The notes beneath the pieces are model-generated. The model was not told where the DNA came from. It did no database searches and worked only from the letters and a program-made list of their open reading frames with translations. This document shows, in pieces, positions 44,235 to 53,800 of a stretch of DNA of 64,000 nt. The DNA comes from Rhineura floridana. Lineage: Eukaryota; Chordata; Lepidosauria; Squamata; Rhineuridae. Position 1 is the stretch's first letter. Each line of letters opens with the position of its first letter. The stretch is taken from NCBI RefSeq assembly GCF_030035675.1, contig NC_084482.1, positions 76,173,120-76,237,119 of the forward strand, written 5' to 3'. The translations under genes and the position numbers were made by a program.

Positions 44235-45474
44235 CACAACAAAGTTGCATTATACTCCAAAACCATTTTGAAATGGAACCTGCTTGAAAGGATTGAAGGG
44301 ATATATTTTGCAACTTCTTTTTTCTTACAAACTAGACACACATGGCACACACACACACAATATTCCAACTCCTCATTGCCTGGACTAAGTTAGTAAGGTC
44401 TCATTAACCTTCCTGCGCCCTGGAAAGCCAGCTAACTTACCTCTCTGCTTCTTCTCAGGTCCTGCCCTGGACTAGGTGAGGCTGCTGCTCAATCTAGACT
44501 CAAAAACCTAGGCACACCTGCCAGATGCACTAATAACACCCACCACCTACAGAGGCTGGCTGAACACTACAGGGGAGGAGTTGTTGTTCTGCAGTGCATA
44601 ACAATACTGTCCTTCTCACCTTTCTTTCTTCCGGTTGCAAACCCTTCGGTTTACCAACTCCCTCCCCCAACCATCAAGTTTTGTGTTCACTTCATTCACA
44701 CCTTTGACTCTTATTTTTGCTGTGTTCCCTTGGTAACTTTGCCCTGCCCCTCTCTTTGGATGCTAAACGGTATTTCCAAAAGCTCAACTGCAGTTTTATG
44801 TAACTGCAATGCTAGAAATTTGGGGACTGAAATTTGGGGACAATGGTGATACCACAAGTCTATTCCCTGTTTTACTTCAACATAACTCAGCTTCCCTGAG
44901 GAACTGCATTCTGTTCTTGTTTTCTCAAAACAACATGCACCGGCAGCTTGACACGGTCAATATGATGTACTATTTCTTAAATTAATAAAAACCAAGTTAT
45001 CTAAACAAATACACAAAGTGTACCGTCCTTGTAAAATGCTACAATGATGTAGATTACAATGTAAATTAACATGTTTTAGTAATCAGATTTGCACCATTGT
45101 TGAAGAAACATGTGAAGAACTATAAGTGACAAACTTATCCAGGGTTTCTCTTGGTGATTTAAATCACCTTGATTTAAATCAATCCACCTTGTACAACAAT
45201 GTTATCAGTATGGATTAAACAGCTGCCCCTCTGGCCCTTTTTACTCAGTCTTTGTAGGAGTATGAGTTTTTGAAATGAATATACCTATGTTTATACAGCT
45301 ATGATAACCCAATCCCAAGAATCCTCCTATTTTCCCCCCATAGGTGGAAAAGCAATTGAAAACCCTCTTCCCTTGTTACTGCTATAAATCAGCTTAACAG
45401 CACCCCAACTACATTCCTCTTCCTCCCAAAAAACTAGTACACCAAGAGACTGGATAACAACACTGAAGGGTTGC

Positions 45475-45793
45475 CAGGCCCAGCGCCAGAGGGCAGCCAG
45501 GTTGGGCACTGGCCAAAGGCCATGTGGCTGTGAGGGGCCCTGCTGCTGGAGATGGGTAGATGTAGCTCCCACTCCACAATCCATGCTAGCATCAGGTCAT
45601 GGACCATGCAACCCGTAACACAATGCTGGCATGGATTGCTGAGTGGGAGCCACCCTCCCAGGCAAGACCCCTCCTCCTGCTGGCATGGGTTTAAAATAGG
45701 CCCAGCTGTGCCACTTCCCATGTTGCCGCATTAGAGTGCCAGTATGTTGTGCTGCTGCCGCTGAGGGCCCACTGCAATCTGGTGCTGGCCCTG
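45475..45793. mobile_element. hAT-type MITE, TSD AGGGTTGC
   Basis: 319 bp with inverted ends CAGGCCCAGCGCCAGA and CAGGGCCAGCACCAGA, flanked by an exact 8-bp duplication AGGGTTGC (45467-45474 and 45794-45801). Open frames within it on both strands are incidental. Confidence 0.87.
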
Positions 45794-45801
45794 AGGGTTG
45801 C

Positions 45802-46309
45802 CATACATTACTCTATCTCAACACACACATATACCAGCAAGATTAATACAGCAGCACTGGGCTACTTTGCAGGGCAGATGTAATCCACGCTTTCTCAGCA
45901 ACAATACTCCTCCCTGTAATATGGTTATACATATTATGGATTTTTGTTTTGTTTTGCATTTGTATTAGTAGGGTCATTTTAAAAATGTTTACATACTGTA
46001 CACAGAAATAAATATATAGCATGAAACTAAACTTGAGTTAGAAACAGCATGGGGCCTTTGTTGGCTCTGGACCGGGTACAGCAGTACCCCCTGTGCCCCT
46101 ATTTCAGTAGCAAACATCCATCCTCTTTGTAAACTTGACCCGGGTGTCCAGGTTTGGGGTCTTAAAATTCACACTCATAGTAGAGTCCCGTTCTCTTATA
46201 TGTGTATAAGTACTTTACAAGGGGGGGGGGTGATCTACCCTTGAAAATGCGTTAAACACGGTGGAATTTTCGCTTTTGACCCAGAGAGCACCAGAGAACC
46301 AGTCGGAAA
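45802..46309. other. Intergenic, nothing recognised
   Basis: A G-run at about 46220-46230; otherwise unassigned sequence upstream of the MAN2B1 promoter. Confidence 0.4.
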
Positions 46310-46520
46310 AAGCTTCGGAGGCTGCTTTATCCTCAGTCACAGTCAGTATAGTGCAGTAGGTGCATCTAACTCAGTATTGTCTAGTCTACACGGATTGGTT
46401 GTGGCTCCGCAGGGGTTCCGATAGGGCACGTCGGAAGCCCCACCAGGATGCCAAAGACTAAACCTGGGGCTTTCTGCATGCACTGCATGCGCGCTACCAC
46501 TGAGCTATTGCCGTTCTACG
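46310..46520 (-). mobile_element. tRNA-derived SINE
   Basis: On the - strand the head reads ATAGCTCAGTGGTAGCGCGC (A box) and CCCAGGTTTAGTC (degenerate B box), followed by a body with ATACTGAGTTAGATGCACC. This is the widespread reptile SINE with an Ala/Val-like tRNA head. It ends about 150-250 bp upstream of the MAN2B1 promoter motifs. It is not a functional tRNA gene: the B box and acceptor stem do not fit. Confidence 0.7.
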
Positions 46521-46689
46521 TCCAGGATACCAGAACAAATAGCTGTCTTTCTGTTCCTAAGCGAACTCTAACTGTTTCTCAGCCGTCCACCCTTTTGCCG
46601 GCAAACTGGGAAAGCATCCCCAGCCTAACAGTCGCGCCTAACGCGCGCTGTAATTGAAGTTATTCGAACAAGTTCAAAAAGAGGCCCCG

Positions 46690-46799
46690 CCCACCAATCA
46701 CTTTCGTTTTACCCTAGGAAGGCGTGGCTTGCTCTGGTTGTCATGTGAGTGCCCGGTCACATGACCGCTGCACTGGCAGCTACTGGAGGCGCTGCAAAG
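46690..46799 (+). promoter_or_regulatory. MAN2B1: MAN2B1 core promoter with two E-box/M-box motifs
   Basis: Within 110 bp upstream of the chosen start lie CCCCGCCC (GC box), CCAATCAC (CCAAT box), GTCATGTGAG (46740-46749) and the palindrome GTCACATGAC (46756-46765). The last two are CATGTG-type E-boxes matching the MITF/TFE M-box and one base from the CLEAR element GTCACGTGAC bound by TFEB in lysosomal genes. The role is inferred from motif and gene function. No TATA box is seen. Confidence 0.6.
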
Positions 46800-46877
46800 A
46801 TGGGGCTCCCCTTGGGTTTGGGGTTCTTGGTTGGGGCAGCGGTCGTGTGGGGAGCTACGGCTACATGCGGCTACCAG
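46800..46877 (+). CDS. MAN2B1: MAN2B1 exon 1 (signal peptide)
   Basis: The ATG at 46800 has a strong context (GCAAAGATGG, A at -3 and G at +4) and opens directly into a hydrophobic signal peptide. An in-frame ATG at 46761 would add MTAALAATGGAAK, but has C at -3 and lies inside the E-box palindrome, so it was not chosen. Donor GTAAGG. Confidence 0.85.
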
Positions 46878-47806
46878 GTAAGGTGCTCTGCATACGCGTG
46901 GGTGTTAACGCGAAACCCAGGGGGTCCCACTAGAGTCTGGGATCTAGTGGAGGATGAAAAAAGGCTATGTTGAGGACTGGGGGGAGTGCGGCAGTCTCGG
47001 TGGTAGCTTTATGGAGCAGAGAGTGTGGGGTTAGAAACGTCTAAATAAAAACGGACATTGCATAATCTGAGGAAATTGGGGGGAAACCTAGTATGGACAG
47101 TACAGGAAAAGATAGTAAAGAATCACTCAGTATGGAATTCTGCAGGGATGCAGTATTAGGGATCGATTTAAAGCTTAGGGGTTATTGTTTTTTAGCTATC
47201 GGGAAGGAAAACAGTGCAAAAGTGGTAAGATGGTCTATCGCAGGACTAGAACACTGCTTAACTGAAAAGAAGCCTGGAGATTTATCTGTGGAGAAATATT
47301 TTGAGAAAGGACGTGTGTTGGTTAGTCTTGCGATACTATATGCATATTTGTACTCCGTGTTAATGTGGTTCTGCTCCCACGGCTTCTAATGCTAGTTGGA
47401 ATTCGTGTGTTTCCCATAAGAATCTACCCTCTTTGTAAATTAATTATTCAGGACTGAATGCTGTACAAAAGGAGCCCATGGAAGTATGTGTGTTGGGTGT
47501 GTGTGTTCTGTATTCAGGAGCAAATTGTCAGAAACACAAAGGAAATGACAGTGGGAAGTCTTGCCAAATTGGGAAGGAGCAGCTAGAGGAGAAGTTGTTT
47601 TTAGACTAGGCAGATGGGAGTAGGGGTTGTCCACCCAGTTCATGTTTTAGTTCTGGAGCAGGGCTGGAGGCTAAGAACACAAGATTTGTCCCTCTGAACC
47701 ACACAAACATCCATCTGTCCCTAACAGTAACCACCTAGATGTCATTGTCAGGTCACACACAGGACCTTGATGGTGATGGTGCAATATCCCCAAATATCCA
47801 GTACTC

Positions 47807-47848
<42 letters not shown>

Positions 47849-50800
47849 GAACTTCTGAGTATTGTTTCATTGAGTATTTTAGGACTAGTCAGCAGGGTAC
47901 CTTCCACATATTGTTGGACTACAACTCCCATCAATCCTGATAATTGCTGTACTGGCTGGAGCTGATGGCAGTTTTAGTCCAACAACATTTGCAAGCACCA
48001 TGTTGGCTACCCCTTAATTTGTTAAAGTTATGTATGCTATGGCCATTTCCATATTCAGTTTTGGTGAATTCTACAGCCTGTGTGACTGTGTACCTCCTTC
48101 AGTTTTCTGCTGCTGTTCCCAGGGTTGTTTGGATGGGATCTGCTAATTCCTTTACCTTTTCCGGCCATAACAAGTACAAATCTCCCAGAGGACTGCATTG
48201 GATGATGATTCCTATTGTGCACACACTGATATTTTTAAAAAGGGTTGAGATTGTGGGTAGATTAGGCAGTCAACGCAGAGTACTCTGGAAAGTTGAGTCA
48301 GTGTCTGTTATCAGCTATTAGGAGGCTCCACTCCCAACTAATTATGTTCTTCATATCTGATTTGCTAGTTGGCTTTCCTATCTGCTGATGTTATTCCCTG
48401 GGCAGCTCTCTGTCTGATTTCACTCAAGGCAAAAGCTCCTTCCTGTGTCTCAGTTCTGTGAAATGGCTTCACTGAAGGTCATGTGCTTCTCTTTGTTTCA
48501 TTACTGCTTAGAACAAGCAGCCATTTGGTTCTCTCTGACGCTCCTCTCTTAATGCATTCTATGCCTGTGTATGTCCCCACACAGATAGCACAAATGGACA
48601 GCTTCACATAGGTTAGGTGTACTCAGCGGAGACCAAATGCTAAGATTTTTCATGAGATGCAACATGAGTACTCTTGGAGCAGTTACATTCAGACAACCTC
48701 TGGAACTCATTGTTGTGGGTTATTTTTCAAGGCCAATGGTAAAACTGCCTAGTCTTACAACACTTGAAAGCTGTAAACTGTTTCTGTTAGCAGAGAATCA
48801 CAGCAGAGGCATCTTAAGTACCAATCTGGAAGACCTCACTTTTGAGTTTCTACCCCTGCCTCAAGTAATATAATATAATCTTGAGCTATGACTTCAAGCC
48901 AGAACTTTACGTTTTACATTAAAGAATTCAGCTCCTCGTGCAGAGATAAAAAAGACCCTTTTCCATTGGGTTTAGGAAGTGCTGTTGTTGTTGTTATGTG
49001 CCTCCAAGTCAACTACGACTTATGGTGACCCTATGAATCAGTGACCTCCAAGAGCATCTGTCATGAGCCACCCTGTTCAGATCTTGTAAGTTCAGGTCTG
49101 CAGCTTCCTTTATGGAATCAATCCATCTCTTGTTTGGCCTTCCTCTTTTTCTACTCCCTGCTGTTTTTCCCAGCGTTATGATCTTTTCTAGTGAATCATG
49201 TCTTCTCATGATGTGTCCAAAGTATGATAACCTCAGCTTCATCATTTTAGTGCTAGTGGCTATAATGTTCAACATGGGGGGCCTAGCACCACCCTGGCCA
49301 AGGAGGATCCTTCCAGCAAGAAAGGAGTGGGTGCCTCAGATGAAAGAAGACTGGAGGCATCTATTGCTGCATATGTTCTCGTATCTCTATCTTCATATTG
49401 AAACGTAAAGAAGTCCTGGCCTCAGTCGCTTTGTTTTACGTTTCCTGCCACTACAAAAGAGGCTCAAAGGCCATTTACAAGATGATTAAGAAGTGATATG
49501 ATAGCCATCTTCAAATATTTGAAGGGTAGTATCATAGATGATGGAGCAAATTTGTTTTCTGTTGCTCCGGGGGGTGTAGGGACCCAAAACAGTGGGTTTG
49601 AAGTGCAAGAAAGAGGGATTTCAACTAAACATTAGGAAGGACTTCCTGAACTGTTCAACAGTAGGGCTAGGATGGGAACAGACTCTCCTTCATTAGAGGC
49701 TTTTAAGGAGGGGCTGAATGCCCCCCCCAAATCAGGGGTGCACTCTAGTAAAATATTTGTTGCATCAGCCGGTGGTTGAACTAAATTGCCTTTGAGGTCC
49801 CTTCCAGCTCTAATTTTACGTCCCTCATATGAAAATGCTCTCAGACCCTCCTGATGAGACTTTAGTAATTCTTAATGAGCAAATAAAGCAGATGTTGTAC
49901 TTCCAGTTTCTGTCAATTGGCTGTTGAAAGTCACTTTCTCCCCAAGTTAGCATTATTCCATTGTATACCTTCTGCAATTCTGTTTGTTCTATCCTATTGC
50001 TCCACTGTGCTGAGTGACTTTTGTGTAATGAAATTAAAGCAGAGATAAGCAGAGAGAGGCTTGCGGAGTTGGGTGTTGGAGGCACTGCTTGGCAGTGGTT
50101 CCGCTCCTACTTGGCGGGCCGTCGCCAGAAGATAATACTTGGGGAACATTGCTCGACCCCGTGGGTTCTCCAATATGGGGTCCCGCGGGGTTCGGTCTTG
50201 TCTCCCATGCTTTTTAACATCTATATGAAGCCGTTAGGTGCGGTCATCCGGAGTTTTGGAGTGCATTGTCATCAGTACGCTGATGACACGCAGCTCTACT
50301 TCTCCTTTTCATCTTCTTCAGGTGAGGCGGTCGATGTGCTGAACCGTTGTCTGGACGCGACAATGGACTGGATGAGAACTAACAAACTGAAACTCAATCC
50401 TGATAAGACTGAGATGCTGCTGGTGGATGGTTTCTCTGGTCAGATGGTGGATACATACCCTGTCCTGGACAGGGTTACACTCCCCCTAAAGGATCAGGTT
50501 CGTAGTTTGGGAGTCGTTTTAGACTCTTCCCTATCACTTGAGGCCCATGTAGCCTCGGTGGCACGGAATGCGTTCTACCAACTTCGGTTGGTAGCCCAGC
50601 TACGTCCCTATCTGGGTAAGGAGGACCTTACATCAGTGGTACATGCTCTGGTAACCTCATGTCTGGACTACTGCAACGCGCTCTACGTAGGGCTACCTTT
50701 GAAGACGGTTCGGAAGCTACAGCTAGTGCAAAATACGGCGGCCAGACTGCTAGCAAGAACTAAGCGGTCCGAGCATATAACACCTGTTCTGGCTCGCTTG

Positions 50801-53800
50801 CACTGGCTTCCAATATGCTACCGGGCCAGATTCAAAGTGTTGATTTTAACCTATAAAGGCTTATACGGCGCGGGACCACAATACCTGCAGGAACGCCTCT
50901 CCCGTTACGAACCGGCTCGTACACTACGGTCTACTACGAAGGTCCTCCTCCGGGTCCCGACCCATAGGGAGGCCTGGAGGGTAGTAACAAGATCTAGGGC
51001 CTTCTCAGTGGTGGCCCCCGAATTGTGGAATAGTCTCCCCAAGGAGGTACGCCTGGCGCCGACACTATTATCCTTTCGGCGCCAGGTTAAAACCTTTCTC
51101 TTCTCTGAGGCATTTTAATTTAAGTTATTTATGTAAATGCTGTAATTTCTATTTTAGATGGTGTATTTTTATATTTGTTATACTGACTTTGTAATTGTAT
51201 TATTGTATATGTTGCTATGTTTGCCGCCCAGAGAGCTGTTTGCTAGTCGGGCGGGATATAAGCTAGCTAGCTAGCTAGCTAGCTAGCTAGCTAGCTAAAT
51301 AAATAAATAAACAAACAAACAAACAAACAAACAAACAAACAAACAAACAAACAAACAAACAAATAAATAAATAAATAAATAAGAGAACAAATTGTTGGCA
51401 GCTCTTTCCCTGTTCTGCTAAGAAGCAGCCCAATTTTGTGTGGTTTTTGCTCTGAAACAAGTCCCACAGTTCAATGGGATTTATCACCGAATTAAGTGTG
51501 CATAGATTTTTGCCCTTTGTATTATCCAGGATGATGGATTCTGTTAGGTGGTGCAGAGGTTAGTCATTCTGGCATTGAAAATCAAACACTGACGTTGCAA
51601 CAAATCCTCATATTAAAACTAAGTTACATAGAGAAGCTACCGGCTTGAAATTACGATAGCAGTGCAAGGATGAGAACTTTCTGGATTTGGATCTCAGCTG
51701 CTCCTGCTAGCACTGTTTCTGGAACCTGGGGGATGTGGGCACCCAGCACCTGTTTTTATAATCCAGGAAATCCTACTTTATTCCCAGAACTGAGAGGAGA
51801 AGGTCACAAAGCACAAATCCTTCCTATTGCCCGACCTTCTCCAATAGATCATACCTTACCTTGGACCCAAGCCTTTGGAACCGTGAAGGACCTCCTGCTT
51901 CCACGTGAACCTGTTAACTCCTTAATGTCTTAATTGGAGGCCCTGCTCTGGGAGCTCCTGCTTTCAAAGGTTGGGTGGGTGATGAGCAGGGCTAAGGTCT
52001 TTTCAGTGGGAGCAGCCTGGCTGTTGAAATCTTTTTCTGGGGACAGTTGCTTGGCACTTACCCTGTTAACCTTTTAGGCACAATGGGTAGGCAATCGTTA
52101 TCATCCCAAGTTTTTGATGAACGATACGTCATTATTCTGCCTTTAATTTTAATGGATAACCTTTGATTTCTGCTCTGTGATTCTAACTGATTCCACTGTT
52201 TTATCATAAGTGTTTCATTTCATTTCATTTTTTGTCATCTTATTGCATGTTTTATTGTTGTCTGCCTTGCAAGCCTTTTGCTGAAGGGTGGGTTGGAAAT
52301 CTTTTAAGTAAATAAAAGCAGGAATAGAACATTGTCGATCTCATTATCTGTTCCGAAATCTTTTGAATTGCGCTTCTCTACATGCAGCAAGGAATCCTGG
52401 ATCCCAGCAAAGGTTTCATATTTCAGTCAATACCTTGTGTCCACTGATATTGTATGTAAAATATTTAGTTAGCAGTAGTATTAGTCAGTAGGCCTTCCAT
52501 AAAAAGTAGCTAGCAGGAATGGTGTCCCTGCCTCCTTAACAGTTGTACCTAGGCCTACCTTTTTAGATGACTGCTGCTTCCCTGTGGCAGACTTTGGGGT
52601 GTGTATAGTCTCTCCTCTTAGCTCAGAGATGTGCTCCGTCTCTCTCTTCCCTCTTTCAGTCCTGCCCAGTGACAAAACCTGACATGCTCAATGTTCACCT
52701 TATCCCCCACACACATGATGATGTAGGCTGGCTCAAGACTGTGGATCAGTATTTCTTTGGAGGTGAGTTGAAACAGCTGGGTGGTCTTGTAAGCAGTCTT
52801 TCAGCAGGCCTGGCAGGATGCTGTTAGGAAACTTCATGCTCTGTGCCTTAGATTAGGAAGAGCCGTTCTTACTTGCTTTTCTTGGGGTTTGGCATTGGAG
52901 TCAAGTGAACCTTGGCTTTAGACATGGCTCAGAATGAGCATGCGTAGATTCTCTTCCCTCTTTGAAACAGTGGTTCACTCACAGGGCTGGGCTTTCTAGC
53001 TAGGACATGTTAGGGGAATGCTATTCTAGTGAAGCAAAGCCATCTTTCTCATTTCCAGCAAACAATAATAGCAATAGATAGCGTTTATTAGGTGGCTTCA
53101 ATATATTTTAGTAAACTAGATAAAATGCATGCAACACTTTCCCTCAAAACAGAGTAACCCTTACAATAGCTCTCTTAAGGCACTTTGGGTTATTCTCTCC
53201 ATGTTATGAATGAGGTTTGAGGCAAAAAAAACCTTGTCGTAACCATCCACTGGATTTATGGCTGAGGTGAATTTTTAACCAGGGACTTCTCAGCCTACAG
53301 CTCATGCTCTTAACCATTATGCTAGACCTGCTGGGTGTGAGCTGCAGATTGGCTGTTCAGGTCTGGATTTATTCAGCTTCTCTTTCCAACAAGAAGTACA
53401 TTTGCTGTTACCCACTTCCTCTGAGCAGATTGCCCTAGTTGATAAACCTGGGCACTTTCTACCTCAGTACCCTGTTTTGAAGGCCATGCATGTGTGGGTG
53501 GATTTTTCATGTTACCTTCCAAGGCCAGAACGGCATTGCTGGAAACCTAAGCCGTCTTTCAGCATCTCACACACTGAGAAGAGTTGTGAGGTGGGGCTGT
53601 ACTGTACTGTTTTATGAATTGCAGAGAGAGAGGTTCCTTCTTCACTGCACATTTATAGCAGTATCATACTACTTTAAACCATCATGGCTTCCCCCAAAGA
53701 ATCCTGGGAACTGTAGTTTGTTATGGGTGCTGAGAGTTGTTAGGAGACTCCTATTCTCCTCACAGAACTACAATTCCCAGAGTGGTTTAACAATCAATGC

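Larger units (their letters stand above)
33089..44243 (+). mobile_element. Full-length Bov-B (RTE) LINE, interrupted three times
   Basis: Its own parts are 33089-33373, 40216-41317, 42152-42217 and 42459-44243, about 3.24 kb in sum, which is the usual full Bov-B length. It is flanked by a 10-bp duplication GTT(A/G)CATTAT (33079-33088 and 44244-44253, one mismatch). The 3' end CATAGTCGACTTGGAGGCAC followed by ATAAC is typical of Bov-B. The interruptions are a palindromic MITE with its own load, a solo LTR and a mariner-type MITE. Confidence 0.93.
32241..45191. mobile_element. Outermost hAT-like element of a nested stack, TSD TACAACAA
   Basis: The ends CAGGGTGAAT (left) and CAAGGTGGAT (right, read inward on the - strand) are followed by AATTTAAATCGG- and GATTTAAATCA-type subterminal sequence. 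An exact 8-bp duplication TACAACAA flanks it at 32233-32240 and 45192-45199. Its own sequence is about 1.8 kb (32241-33088 and 44254-45191) and shows no transposase, so it is non-autonomous. All other elements from 33089 to 44243 lie inside it, so it is the oldest layer. Confidence 0.85.

Noticed and set aside
46470-46515. Possible tRNA gene on the - strand (GCTCAGTGGTAGCGCGC)
   Set aside because: The B box is degenerate, there is no matching acceptor stem, and the sequence continues into a known SINE body.
51264-51382. CRISPR-like regular repeat
   Set aside because: It is a 4-bp microsatellite tail of a LINE without spacers.
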